A stretch of DNA of 64,000 nt from Deltaproteobacteria bacterium. Lineage in GTDB: Bacteria; Desulfobacterota; Binatia; UBA9968. The stretch lies in the NCBI GenBank assembly GCA_016874755.1, contig VGTH01000010.1, positions 1 to 64,000 on the forward strand, in the 5' to 3' direction. Shown piece after piece: positions 26,126-35,112 of this stretch. Under the pieces are notes generated by a model. The model worked only from the letters and a program-made list of their open reading frames with translations. It did not search any database and was not told where the DNA came from. Within the stretch, counting starts at the first letter, position 1. Each line of letters starts with the position of its first letter. A program made the translations under genes and the position numbers.

Positions 26126-26574
26126 GCGAAATGGATGTGACGCTGTTCCGCGATTTTCGCCAGGGGCCGGATTGGTTGGCGACCGGCAAGTATTCGATTT
26201 GTTTTTTTTGCGACGCCGACACGCTGAAGCAGCAAGGTCTGCCGGTGGAGCCGTTTGGTCCGCGTTCCTTCAAAGAGGGCGGCGGCTTGGTGCAGCAGTT
26301 TGGCACCGTAGCGTTAGTCAACCGCGCGCCGCATCCCAATGCGGCCAAAGTGTTTATCAATTGGCTGCTCTCGCGCGCCGGCCAGATGGCTTTACAGAAG
26401 CGCACCAGCACCGCCGAGAGTCCGGCGGATTCGCTGCGCATCGATATTCCAAAAGATGAGGTGCCAATACAGGGTCGGCGCTTGGACGGCATCAAGTATC
26501 TCGACACCGGCAAGCCGGAGTGGATCGAGATGAAGCCGATACTCGACGTGGTAAATGAGGCGCTGAGAAAATAA
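26068..26574 (+). pseudogene. Family-1 substrate-binding protein, 3' part of a frameshifted gene
   Basis: The 168-residue remainder of the interrupted SBP: RFFYYHADLGPTFIKRL, then CFFC in KYSICFFCDAD, KQQGLPVEPF, APHPNAAKVFINWLLSR and SLRIDIPKDE. It lacks the N-terminal lobe and signal peptide, so it cannot act alone. The frame is otherwise undamaged, which fits either a recent mutation or a one-base error in the assembled sequence. Confidence 0.75.
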
Positions 26575-26655
26575 TTGAAAATGGATAATGGAGAATTGAA
26601 AATTATCGGAGCCCTCACCCCTGCCCTCTCCCATCAGAATCGGCGAGGGAGTAGA
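26574..26655. repeat. GAAAATGGATAATGG plus half CTCTCCC repeat
   Basis: TTGAAAATGGATAATGGAGA then GGAGCCCTCACCCCTGCCC, TCTCCCATC and CGGCGAGGGAG. The arrangement is nearly the same at 29849-29949, so these two repeat families travel together. Confidence 0.6.
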
Positions 26656-26687
26656 AAGGTAGTTCGAATTACAGTCGGAGGTGTGCG

Positions 26688-27803
26688 ATGCCGTCGCCTT
26701 CAAAACAAATGACCCTGGTTTTTTCTCTACTGCTCGTCGTAGTTGTCACTTGTAGTAACGTTGCACTCGCTGACTGGCAGACCGACTGGGAGCAAGCCAA
26801 ACAGGCTGCGGCCAAAGAAGGCGAAGTGGTTTTGTATGGACCCCACCTGCCTTTTTTCGGCAAGATTTGGGAGCAGTTTCAGAAAGCTTATCCGGGAATC
26901 AAGATTACCTCGGAGCCAGGGCGCGGCTCGGACCATTTGAAGCGTGTGTTGGCCGAAAGGCGCGCTGGCATCTACAAAGTCGATTTGGTGATGGGCGGTG
27001 GCAATGTCCTTCATGGTTTTCCAGCCAACGCGCTCGATCCGATTCCCCCTGTTCTGCTGCTGCCGGAAGTGACGCGCGAGTCGGCGTGGTTTGGCAAGAA
27101 GCTGCGGTTGACCGACAAGGAGCAAAAGACGATTCTGAGTTTTTCCGAATCGGCTAAGACCAGCACCATCGCCTACAACACGAAATCGGTAAACCCCAAA
27201 GAGATTCAAGCCTGGAAAGATCTGCTCAATCCTAAATGGAAAGGGAAAATCGCTGGCTTCGATCCGCGCGTCAGTGGCGGCGGTGATCCGTTTCGCTTCT
27301 TTCAAGCTACGCCGGAATTTGGTCCAGAGTTTGTTTCGCGGCTGGTGCGCGAGACCGAGATCGTTTTTACCCGCGACCTGCACCAAGGGCTCGACTGGCT
27401 GGCTTCGGGCAAGTATGAGCTTTATCTCGGCAGCGCGCTGTTTACGCTCGAAGCAAAAGAAAAAGGCTTGCCGGTGGATATCCTCCCGCAGTCGATGAAG
27501 GACGGCGAGACCATGGGGCTTGGCGGTGTTTGCTGCGTGGCTCTGATCAACAGGGCGCCGCATCCGAAGGCGACTAAAGTCTTTCTCAACTGGCTCTTGT
27601 CCAGGGAAGGACAGACGCTCTGGCAGCGCCTTTCCAAGACGAATTCGCTGCGCATCGATATTCCCAAGACAGACGTCCATCCGGCTTTCGTGCCCAAGGA
27701 CGGCGTGAAATATTTCATGGCGACCTCGTATCAGTATCAGGACCCGGAGCTCGGCAAAGCGTTGGATAGGGTCGTCGACGACGCGTTGGCGGCGAGGAAG
27801 TGA
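26688..27803 (+). CDS. Family-1 ABC substrate-binding protein
   Basis: A 371-residue SBP with GGAGGT before ATG. The signal MPSPSKQMTLVFSLLLVVVV ends ALA before DWQTDW. It is one of the more divergent members: YGPHLPFFGKIWEQF replaces the usual early segment, and the CxxC position reads YELYLGSALF. The tail SLRIDIPKTDVHP is kept. It lies seven bases ahead of a 3-hydroxyisobutyrate-dehydrogenase-like gene, followed by an amidohydrolase and a UbiD decarboxylase, so it may deliver their substrate. Confidence 0.86.
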   Translation: MPSPSKQMTLVFSLLLVVVVTCSNVALADWQTDWEQAKQAAAKEGEVVLYGPHLPFFGKIWEQFQKAYPGIKITSEPGRGSDHLKRVLAERRAGIYKVDLVMGGGNVLHGFPANALDPIPPVLLLPEVTRESAWFGKKLRLTDKEQKTILSFSESAKTSTIAYNTKSVNPKEIQAWKDLLNPKWKGKIAGFDPRVSGGGDPFRFFQATPEFGPEFVSRLVRETEIVFTRDLHQGLDWLASGKYELYLGSALFTLEAKEKGLPVDILPQSMKDGETMGLGGVCCVALINRAPHPKATKVFLNWLLSREGQTLWQRLSKTNSLRIDIPKTDVHPAFVPKDGVKYFMATSYQYQDPELGKALDRVVDDALAARK

Positions 27804-27810
27804 GGCCATC

Positions 27811-28770
27811 GTGAAGACTGTCGGACTTGTTGGCCTCGGCAACGCCGGCGGGCCGATGGCCAAGCGGCTCCTGCAGGCGGGCTGCACGCTCAAAGTTTTT
27901 GATTTGAGCACTGAACGAATGGCGGAAGCCGTGCAGGCCGGCGCGGTCAAGGCAAACTCGGCCGCGGATGCGGTGAGCGAGGTCACCATCGTCCTGCTCC
28001 CTTCTGCAAACGAGGTGCGCGCTGCGATTTACGGTGGGCGCGGCGTGCTCGCGGTTATGAAGCCGGGAAATATTCTCATCGATATCAGCGGTACGGACCC
28101 GGATTGTGCCCGGGAGTTGGATGAGAAAGTCACGGCGCAGGGCGGCTACTTTGTTGGCGGCACGGTCCATGCGGCGGGCGCGCCGGTGATCACGATTCCG
28201 CAGGGAAATATTTCTCTGGTCATCGGCGGCAAGAAGCCGGCGTTGGATGGCAGTCTCGAATTGCTCGGCCATCTGGCCAAGAAAATCATCTGCGTGCCCG
28301 AACCCTGGATGCCCAAGTCGATGAAGCTGGCGATCATCATGTTTGCGGCGATCGAGGAGGCGGCCACCGCGGAAATCCTCGGGTGGCTGCTCGGTCAAAA
28401 AATCGATCCGCGTATGTTCCGGGAAGTGATCGGCACGACCGGATCGAACTCAGCGCAGCGGGTCGAAGAGTTCTTTCGGCGCAACGAAAGAACCGGCGGC
28501 ACGCTCAGCAACATCCGCAAAGACTTGCGCCAGGCGTTATCCGTCGCGCGCGAACAAGAAGTGCCGTTATTCATGACCTCGCTAGCGGATCAACTAGCTG
28601 AGATGGCGGTGAAGCACACCGGCGATCGGGTTCGTCCATCGGCGGCTTTCGCGGCGCTCTACGAGACCCTTGCCCATGTCGATATGAGTCAGAGCGTTGC
28701 TGAGCACGGGAATAAGGCCATTGAAAGCTCGCCTAACAAAGTGATCTATGTCGGAAGCTTTCAGGAGTAG
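27811..28770 (+). CDS. NAD(P)-dependent beta-hydroxyacid dehydrogenase (3-hydroxyisobutyrate dehydrogenase family)
   Basis: A 319-residue reductase with N-terminal VGLVGLGNAGGPMAKRLL nucleotide-binding motif, the variant substrate block TVHAAGAP and the catalytic-Lys helix region MPKSMKLAIIMF (Lys about 171). Family members oxidise beta-hydroxyacids or reduce tartronate semialdehyde or imines. The GTG start has GAGG upstream. It sits between an SBP gene and an amidohydrolase gene with single-digit spacing, so the four genes 26688-31416 probably form one operon. A second member is at 46292. Confidence 0.82.
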   Translation: MKTVGLVGLGNAGGPMAKRLLQAGCTLKVFDLSTERMAEAVQAGAVKANSAADAVSEVTIVLLPSANEVRAAIYGGRGVLAVMKPGNILIDISGTDPDCARELDEKVTAQGGYFVGGTVHAAGAPVITIPQGNISLVIGGKKPALDGSLELLGHLAKKIICVPEPWMPKSMKLAIIMFAAIEEAATAEILGWLLGQKIDPRMFREVIGTTGSNSAQRVEEFFRRNERTGGTLSNIRKDLRQALSVAREQEVPLFMTSLADQLAEMAVKHTGDRVRPSAAFAALYETLAHVDMSQSVAEHGNKAIESSPNKVIYVGSFQE

Positions 28771-28775
28771 TGTCA

Positions 28776-29849
28776 ATGAGTACGATTATCGATGCCGATG
28801 CCCATGTAGCGATCCCGGAGAATTTGTTTGCCGAGCGCTTCCCGGCATCGCTGCAGAATCGCCGGCCCAAACGGTTGGTTGTCGATGGCGATAAGTTTTT
28901 CTGGTTGGTGGAAGGACGCATGGTGCCCAAGCCTTCCGGCCGTGGACCGGGGACGCCGCGGGGGTTTACACCGCGCGGCGCGCCCAAGGATCACTATCTC
29001 GACAACGTGCCGGGACGGCTCGAAGACATGGACCAAGAAAACATCCGGGTCGCAGTGCTCTATCCTGATCTCGTCTTGGTCGATCCCGACATTCAAGACC
29101 GCGAGCTTGCCAGCGCTATGGCGCGGGCGTTTAACGACTACGCCGCCGAGCAATGCAAGAGCGCCGCGTCGCGCCTAAAGCGCGTAGCGGTGATCGCGCT
29201 GCAAGACGGAAGAACTGCGGCGGAGGAATTGGAGCGCGCCATGACCCAGCTCGATTGTTGTGGCGCCGTCATCGCGCCGTTCTTCGGTGACCGCATGCTT
29301 AGCCATTCTGACTTCGAGCCCTTCTTCCGGCGCGCCAATGACCTGAACGCCGCCATCGCGGTCCACGGCGTCACCGGTGTTTATTCCATGCCTTGGCAGG
29401 ATTTGTTCTACAACACCTTTGCTGCCCATATGGTCGCTATGCCGGTGGCCTACATGGTCGCGCTCACCGCGCTATTCGACGGCGATATGTTCGACAAATA
29501 TCCCAAGCTGCGTTTCGCTTTTCTCGAATCGGGCTGCGGCTGGGCACCGTATTGGGTGCATCGGCTTGACGAGCATCTGAAAAATCGCAAGCCAGGTCAC
29601 ACTCCGGCTTCGGAGCTGGTGCGTGATGGACGAATCTTCTTTGGCTGCGAGCCGGGCGAATATCATATTCCGCACGTGATCGCCGAATTGGGCGACGGCT
29701 GCTTGCTCTACAGCTCGGACTATCCGCATGGCGATAGCAAATGGCCGGAGACCGTGCGCATGATTCGCGACGTGCCGGGGGTGAGCGCGAGCGCGCAGGG
29801 GAAGATCCTGGGGGAGAATGCGGCCCGCTTTTATGGCTTCGCGACTTGA
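28776..29849 (+). CDS. Amidohydrolase family 2 (metal-dependent hydrolase/decarboxylase)
   Basis: A 357-residue TIM-barrel protein. DADAH (residues 6-10) gives the first metal-binding pair, IAVHGVTG a mid-barrel His, and YSSDYPHGD the late Asp/His typical of the subfamily that includes gamma-resorcylate and 5-carboxyvanillate decarboxylases and 2-amino-3-carboxymuconate semialdehyde decarboxylase. Non-oxidative decarboxylation of an aromatic acid is plausible in this context. ATG 28776 follows CAGGAG; the GTG at 28770 would add two residues. Confidence 0.82.
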   Translation: MSTIIDADAHVAIPENLFAERFPASLQNRRPKRLVVDGDKFFWLVEGRMVPKPSGRGPGTPRGFTPRGAPKDHYLDNVPGRLEDMDQENIRVAVLYPDLVLVDPDIQDRELASAMARAFNDYAAEQCKSAASRLKRVAVIALQDGRTAAEELERAMTQLDCCGAVIAPFFGDRMLSHSDFEPFFRRANDLNAAIAVHGVTGVYSMPWQDLFYNTFAAHMVAMPVAYMVALTALFDGDMFDKYPKLRFAFLESGCGWAPYWVHRLDEHLKNRKPGHTPASELVRDGRIFFGCEPGEYHIPHVIAELGDGCLLYSSDYPHGDSKWPETVRMIRDVPGVSASAQGKILGENAARFYGFAT

Positions 29850-29949
29850 AAATGGAAAGTGGAAAATTGAAAATTTCGGAGCCCTCACCCCTGCCCCCTT
29901 CGGCAAGCTCAGGACAGGCTCTCCCATCGGAATGGGCGAGAGGGTCGGA
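29848..29949. repeat. Composite repeat: GAAAATGG, CTCTCCC and CTTCGGCAAGCTCAGGACAG elements
   Basis: TTGAAAATGGAAAGTGGAAA, GGAGCCCTCACCCCTGCCCC, then CTTCGGCAAGCTCAGGACAG inserted before GCTCTCCCATCGGAATGGG. The middle element is the reverse complement of the CTGTCCTGAGCAAAGTCGAAG element at 36076 and appears to have split a pre-existing repeat. Confidence 0.6.
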
Positions 29950-29976
29950 TTTTGAGAGCGAGAAAAGGATGTTGAA

Positions 29977-31416
29977 ATGGAAATGATTGCGTCGTCGTTA
30001 GTCTACAAAGATCTGCGCGGCTATCTCGCTGCGGCCGACAAGCTCGGTGAAGTACGTCACGTCAACGGCGCGGATTGGGATTTGGAGCTGGGCGCGATCA
30101 CGGAAGTGGCGGCGCGGGCCAATAACCCTAAGGTCGTTTTGTTCGACGAGATCAAGGGGTATCCGAAGGGCTTTCGTGTTGTCACTAATCCGGTTTGCTC
30201 GACGGCGACGACGGCGCTGGCGTTTGGACTTGATCCGACGCTCGCTGGTTTGGACGTCGTTCGGCAGTGGAAAGATCGGCTCGGCAAGCAGACGCCGATC
30301 ACACCGGCCGAAGTCTCCAGCGGGCCCATCACCGAGAATGTCGACCGCGGCGACAAGATCGATCTGCTCAAGTTCCCGACGCCGCGTTGGCATGAAGAAG
30401 ACGGCGGGCGCTACATCGGCACCGGCTGTATGGTGATCATGGAAGACCCCGATGGCAAGTGGACGAACGTCGGCACTTACCGTGTGTGCGTGCATGATAA
30501 AAATACGTTGGGTATTTGGATTTCGCCGGGCAAGCATGGCCGGTTGATCCGCGAGAAGTATTGGGCGCAGGGCAAAGGCTGTCCGGTGGCGATCAGCTTC
30601 GGCCAGGATCCGGTGCTGCAGAAAGTGGCGAGTTGGTACGAGCCCTGGGGTGTGTCGGAGCTAGAAATCGCCGGCTGGCTGTTTGGCGAGCCGGTGCAAT
30701 ATGTGCGCGGCAAGGAAACCGGACTGCCGATCCCCGCGACTTCGGAACTATGCGTCGAGGGCTTCATCGTGCCGCCGGCGGAGGATAGCCGCGCCGAAGG
30801 ACCGTTTGGCGAGTGGACTGGCTATTATGCCTCGGGCACGCGCAATGAACCGGTGGTCAAAGTGAAGAACGTTTTCTACCGCAACGATCCGATCATCTTC
30901 GGCATGCCGCCGGGTATCTCCGGCAAGTCAGTGCCACTGAGCGCGGCCAATGTTTGGCTCGCTTTAGAGAAAGCCGGCGTGACCGATGTGCAGGGCGTGT
31001 GGGAATATCAGACGCGCTACATCACCGCGATCTCGATCAAGCAGAAATACGGCGGTCACGCCAAGCGAGCCGCGATGGCGATGCTGGGCTCAACCTACGG
31101 CTACCATCGCCGCTTTGTCATCATCGTCGACGACGACGTCGATCCATCGAACATCGATGACGTCCTGTGGGCGCTGGCGACCCGCTGCGATCCGGCCACG
31201 GCGATCAACACGATCACCGAAGCCTGGAGCACGCCGCTCGATCCGCGCATCACGCCCGACGCGCGCGCGGCGCGGAATTTTACGAACTCCGTCGCGATCA
31301 TTAACGCCTGCCAGCCGTATCATTGGAAAGATCAGTACGCGAAGACCTGTTACTTTCCGGAAGAGACGCGGCGAGCGGCGGCGGCGAAGTGGAAAGACGT
31401 GCTGAAGTTAGATTGA
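29977..31416 (+). CDS. UbiD-family (de)carboxylase
   Basis: A 479-residue UbiD-type enzyme, which uses prenylated FMN for reversible decarboxylation of aromatic or unsaturated acids. Diagnostic stretches are EDPDGKWTNVGTYR, the catalytic Glu-rich EDSRAEGPFGEWTGYY (about residues 269-284), and IIVDDDVDPSN near the C-terminus. The UbiX prenyltransferase needed for the cofactor is not in the window. It completes a probable operon of SBP, dehydrogenase, amidohydrolase and UbiD, and another SBP begins 16 bases downstream. The exact substrate (hydroxybenzoate, protocatechuate, phthalate or other) cannot be read. Confidence 0.88.
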   Translation: MEMIASSLVYKDLRGYLAAADKLGEVRHVNGADWDLELGAITEVAARANNPKVVLFDEIKGYPKGFRVVTNPVCSTATTALAFGLDPTLAGLDVVRQWKDRLGKQTPITPAEVSSGPITENVDRGDKIDLLKFPTPRWHEEDGGRYIGTGCMVIMEDPDGKWTNVGTYRVCVHDKNTLGIWISPGKHGRLIREKYWAQGKGCPVAISFGQDPVLQKVASWYEPWGVSELEIAGWLFGEPVQYVRGKETGLPIPATSELCVEGFIVPPAEDSRAEGPFGEWTGYYASGTRNEPVVKVKNVFYRNDPIIFGMPPGISGKSVPLSAANVWLALEKAGVTDVQGVWEYQTRYITAISIKQKYGGHAKRAAMAMLGSTYGYHRRFVIIVDDDVDPSNIDDVLWALATRCDPATAINTITEAWSTPLDPRITPDARAARNFTNSVAIINACQPYHWKDQYAKTCYFPEETRRAAAAKWKDVLKLD

Positions 31417-31431
31417 TGGAGTGTTGGCGTA

Positions 31432-32583
31432 ATGGCGTACTGGGTGGAAAATAAGAAACGACATTGGGGCTCTTGGGTGGTTGTTTGTGCATTTGCAGCG
31501 ATGTGCTGGCTGGCGAAGGGCATTGCGTTAGCTGCGGAACCTTGGAGTCTCGAATGGGAGAAAACTCTTGCTGCCGCGAAGAAGGAAGGCGAAATTTCTT
31601 TCTATGGCAGTGAAGGCTACGAAAAGATTTTTGAAGTCTTCCAAAAAAAGTATCCCGAGATCAAAGTTCGCTCGAACACGAGCCGGCGCGGCAGCGAGCA
31701 TGGCCAGGCGGTGATGACCGAGCGGCGCGCTGGGCAGTTTGTCGTCGATCTGTTTATCAACGGCGTGGTTACGCCCAACACCGTTTTCTACAAGGCCAAC
31801 ATTCTAGAGGCGATCCGGCCGCAGCTGATTCTTCCCGAGGTGGTCGACGAGTCGAAGTGGTGGGGCGGCAAACATCACTACGCCGATCCGGAGAACAAAT
31901 ATATTTTCGTTTTTCAGGGCAACGTGCACGGCAGCGAGAGCGCCTACAACACCAAGTTGGTGAACGGTAAAGAGATCAAGTCGTATTGGGATTTTCTCGA
32001 TCCCAAGTGGAAGGGCAAGATCGTCGCCTACGATCCGAGCCGGGTGAGCACGGTGGCGCATTCGCTGCGTTTTCTTTTCAACCATCCCGATCTCGGCGCC
32101 GAATATGTGAAACGCCTGTTCGGTGAAATGGATATCACTTACTCGCGCGACGAGCGGCAAATGATCGATTGGCTCGGTGCGGGCAAGTACGCCATCGCCT
32201 TTTTCGTGACTGAAGTCGAGGCAGCGGCCAAGCAGGGCCTGCCGATTCGCGACTTCGAGCCGACGCAGTTCAAAGAGGGCGCGTTTGTCGGCCCGTCGCA
32301 GGGCGGTATCAACATGTTCAAAAACGCGCCCCATGCGAATGCCGCGAAAGTCGCGATCAATTGGCTGCTCTCGCGCGAAGGGCAAGACACCTATCAGAAA
32401 GTGTATGCATCGGTGGGCGATGTTCGCCAATCCATGCGGGAAGATATTTCCATGGACGTGATCCCATCGTCGCAGCGGCGCCAAAAAGGCGCGCGCTATA
32501 TTTACTCCGGGCGGCCGGAGTGGTTGGATATGGCGGCGGTCACCAAAGTGATTAAAGAAGCGATGGCTGCAAAGAAAAATTGA
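31432..32583 (+). CDS. Family-1 ABC substrate-binding protein
   Basis: A 383-residue SBP behind the UbiD gene. The signal region WGSWVVVCAFAAMCWLAKG ends ALAAEPW. The CxxC position reads AIAFFVTEVEAAAKQGLPI, without cysteines. The tail is REDISMDV rather than RIDIPKDD, as in a minority of copies. Its stop TGA overlaps the TTG preceding the next SBP (TTGA), so the two are tightly packed. GGAG lies about 12 bases before the ATG. Confidence 0.86.
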   Translation: MAYWVENKKRHWGSWVVVCAFAAMCWLAKGIALAAEPWSLEWEKTLAAAKKEGEISFYGSEGYEKIFEVFQKKYPEIKVRSNTSRRGSEHGQAVMTERRAGQFVVDLFINGVVTPNTVFYKANILEAIRPQLILPEVVDESKWWGGKHHYADPENKYIFVFQGNVHGSESAYNTKLVNGKEIKSYWDFLDPKWKGKIVAYDPSRVSTVAHSLRFLFNHPDLGAEYVKRLFGEMDITYSRDERQMIDWLGAGKYAIAFFVTEVEAAAKQGLPIRDFEPTQFKEGAFVGPSQGGINMFKNAPHANAAKVAINWLLSREGQDTYQKVYASVGDVRQSMREDISMDVIPSSQRRQKGARYIYSGRPEWLDMAAVTKVIKEAMAAKKN

Positions 32584-32585
32584 AA

Positions 32586-33752
32586 ATGAATAATGGAAAA
32601 TTGAAAATGATCGGATCGGACGTCAATCGGTTAATAGGATTTGCCGCGGTAGTCGCGATTGTTTTGCTGGCGGCGGTCACACATGCGGGCGAGGCGGGCA
32701 AGTGGCAGGCTGATTGGGAGCAAACACTGGCGGCGGCGAAGAAGGAAGGGCAGCTGACGATTTATGGCAGCCCCGAATTCGAAGGCTTATTTGGCGAGCT
32801 GCACAAGAAATATCCGGAGATCAAAATCACCGGCGTGTTCAATCGCGGCGCGGACGTGGCGCGGCGCTTGATGGCGGAGCGGCGCGCCGATAAATTTCTC
32901 GCCGACCTTTATCTGAACGGGATGACGACCGGCTACAACGTTTTCTACAAAGCGAAAGTCCTCAATCCGATCCCGCCACAATTAATTTTGCCTGAAGTCA
33001 CCGACGGCTCGAAGTGGTGGCGTGGCAAGCTTCAATATATCGATCCAGAAAACCAGTATCTGCTCAACTTCAATGGCGAGAACCGCATGGTGGTGGCGTT
33101 CAACACCAAGCTGGTGAATCCCGCTGAGATCAAATCGTATTGGGATCTGCTCAATCCCAAATGGAAGGGCAAGATCGTCGGCTACGATCCAACGCAGGGC
33201 GGCTCGGGCGATGCCATGCGCTTTTTCTATCATCACAAGAGCCTCGGGCCGGAGTTTATCCGGCGCATTCTGACCGAGACCGATATCGTGATCAGCCGCG
33301 ACACGCGGCAGATGGGCGACTGGTTGGCCGGCGGCAAATATGCGATCTCGATCTTCGGGCCGGTATCACGCATGGATTTGGATTTGATGCAGGTTCAAGG
33401 TTTGCCGGTGGATTGGTTCAAACCCGATCACCTCAAAGAAGGAACCTATATCACCGGCGGCTCGGGCGGCGTCGCGCTGATCAAGAACGCGCCCCATCCC
33501 GCCGCGGCGAAGGTTGGATTGAATTGGCTGCTCTCGCGCGAAGGACAAATGGCTTATCAACGCCTGTTTACCCAGGGCAACGACGGCCCCGACTCTATGC
33601 GCATCGATATCCCCAAAGACAAGGTGCCGCGCGGCAACCGCCGGCCAGAGGTTGACGATTTTCGAACCCCCTTCGTCGATCGCGCCGAGTGGATGGACCA
33701 GGAGCCGATCAGCAAGTTTGTTAAGGAAGTTCTCGAAAAGCGTAAGGGGTGA
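32586..33752 (+). CDS. Family-1 ABC substrate-binding protein with repeat-supplied start
   Basis: About 388 residues. The first ten (MNNGKLKM...) are encoded by the GAAAATGGATAATGG-type repeat, which offers ATGs at 32586 and 32607; either leads into RLIGFAAVVAIVLLAAVTHAG as signal. The mature start is KWQADWEQ. At the CxxC position it has AISIFGPVSRMDLDLMQVQGLPV, a three-residue longer loop without Cys. The tail is RIDIPKDK. It lies in a run of SBPs from 31432 to 34864. Confidence 0.85.
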   Translation: MNNGKLKMIGSDVNRLIGFAAVVAIVLLAAVTHAGEAGKWQADWEQTLAAAKKEGQLTIYGSPEFEGLFGELHKKYPEIKITGVFNRGADVARRLMAERRADKFLADLYLNGMTTGYNVFYKAKVLNPIPPQLILPEVTDGSKWWRGKLQYIDPENQYLLNFNGENRMVVAFNTKLVNPAEIKSYWDLLNPKWKGKIVGYDPTQGGSGDAMRFFYHHKSLGPEFIRRILTETDIVISRDTRQMGDWLAGGKYAISIFGPVSRMDLDLMQVQGLPVDWFKPDHLKEGTYITGGSGGVALIKNAPHPAAAKVGLNWLLSREGQMAYQRLFTQGNDGPDSMRIDIPKDKVPRGNRRPEVDDFRTPFVDRAEWMDQEPISKFVKEVLEKRKG

Positions 33753-33769
33753 GGCGTAAGGAGTAAGGG

Positions 33770-34864
33770 GTGAAAGAGGTCATTGCCACGATTTTGGTTT
33801 TTGTATTGGTCACTCTGGGCCACGCTGCCGAAGCACCCAAGTGGCAGGCTGAGTGGCAGAAAACCATTGAGGCGGCGAAGAAAGAAGGGCAGCTTTCGCT
33901 CTACGGCGGGCAGGAGATTACGCATCCCGACATCATTGCCGCGTTCAACAAAGAGTTTCCGTTCATCAGAGTAACATCCGCCAGTGGCCGGGCGGCGGAT
34001 ATGCTGACTCGCATCGTCGCTGAGCGGCGCGCGGACAAGTATCTCGCCGATATCACCGCGAGCGGGCCTAATGGGCCGCGCGTGCTCTATCTCAACAAGA
34101 TTCTCGATCCGATCACGCCGACGTTTATTCTTCCCGAAGTGACCGATGCGTCGAAGTGGTACGGCGGGAAGCATTGGTACGCCGACCCAGAGAACAAATA
34201 TATTTTCATGTTCGAAGGGACGATTGTCACGACGGGAATCTCGTACAACACAAAGATGGTCCAGCCCGATGAGATCAAGACTTACTGGGATCTGTTGCAG
34301 CCCAAGTGGAAGGGCAAGATTCTTGCGCAGGACCCGCGCGGCGCGGCTTTGCTAACTCCTGTGCTGATCCTTTATCATCGAGCTGGGCTGGGGCCGGATT
34401 ACTTGCGTAAGTTTTATATGGACACCGACATCACGTTGTTCCGCGACCGGCGTCAGGGAACCAATTGGCTGGCGACCGGGAAATTTCCGCTCTGTCACTT
34501 GTGCCGTGAGATCGACAAAGCGCAGCAGCAAGGGTTGCCGGTGGATGATTTGCCGCCGGACAAATTGAAAGAAGGCGGGACTATTGGCGGCGGTGGCAGC
34601 AGCGTGCTGGCGCTGATCAACAAAGCGCCGCATCCCAATGCGGCGAAGTTGTTTATCAATTGGTACCTATCGCGCGCCGGGCAGATGGTCTGGCAGCATG
34701 TGATGAATGTCAAAGAAATTGAGGCGTCGGATTCCATGCGCGTCGATATTCCAAAAGACGACGTGCTGCCGGAGGGGAAGCGGGCGGCGGGGCGGCAGTA
34801 TGAAGTGATTGGATTTCTCGATCCGGAGCCGGTGCAGAAGCTGTTGGGTGAGATTTTGAAATAG
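33770..34864 (+). CDS. Family-1 ABC substrate-binding protein with CxxC
   Basis: A 364-residue SBP beginning with GTG 33770 after AAGGAG. That start region is itself a copy of the GTGAGGCGTAAGG repeat. The signal MKEVIATILVFVLVTLG ends HAAE. EITHPDIIAAFNKEFPFI groups it with the SBP at 19315. The CxxC is CHLC (PLCHLCREID), about residues 244-247. The tail is RVDIPKDD with a short C-terminus. Confidence 0.86.
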   Translation: MKEVIATILVFVLVTLGHAAEAPKWQAEWQKTIEAAKKEGQLSLYGGQEITHPDIIAAFNKEFPFIRVTSASGRAADMLTRIVAERRADKYLADITASGPNGPRVLYLNKILDPITPTFILPEVTDASKWYGGKHWYADPENKYIFMFEGTIVTTGISYNTKMVQPDEIKTYWDLLQPKWKGKILAQDPRGAALLTPVLILYHRAGLGPDYLRKFYMDTDITLFRDRRQGTNWLATGKFPLCHLCREIDKAQQQGLPVDDLPPDKLKEGGTIGGGGSSVLALINKAPHPNAAKLFINWYLSRAGQMVWQHVMNVKEIEASDSMRVDIPKDDVLPEGKRAAGRQYEVIGFLDPEPVQKLLGEILK

Positions 34865-34865
34865 A

Positions 34866-35092
34866 AATAGGACAGAAGAATGGCCGCAAAAGACGCAAAA
34901 TTGGGAAGAAGCATTGGGCAATAGGCAATAGTTGAAACCAGGACCGAGGTAGGGGCGCGATTTATCGCGCCGCTCGGATTCGGATTATTTAACCGCAAAG
35001 CCTGTCCTGAGCAATGTCGAAGGGAACGCAGAGAACGCAAAAAAATAAAATTCTAAACTTGGCGTCCTTTGCGCCTTTGCGCGAGGATCGTT
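34866..35092. repeat. Composite intergenic repeat region, no gene
   Basis: The 248-base gap contains GGCCGCAAAAGACGCAAAA, a TTGGGCAATAGGCAATAG tract, TAGGGGCGCGATTTATCGC hairpin, AAAGCCTGTCCTGAGCAATG with TCGAAGGGAACGC, and the inverse arm GGCGTCCTTTGCGCCTTTGC near 35061. At least four repeat families are nested here. Confidence 0.65.
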
Positions 35093-35112
35093 CCGATTGA
35101 ACGGAGGTATAC

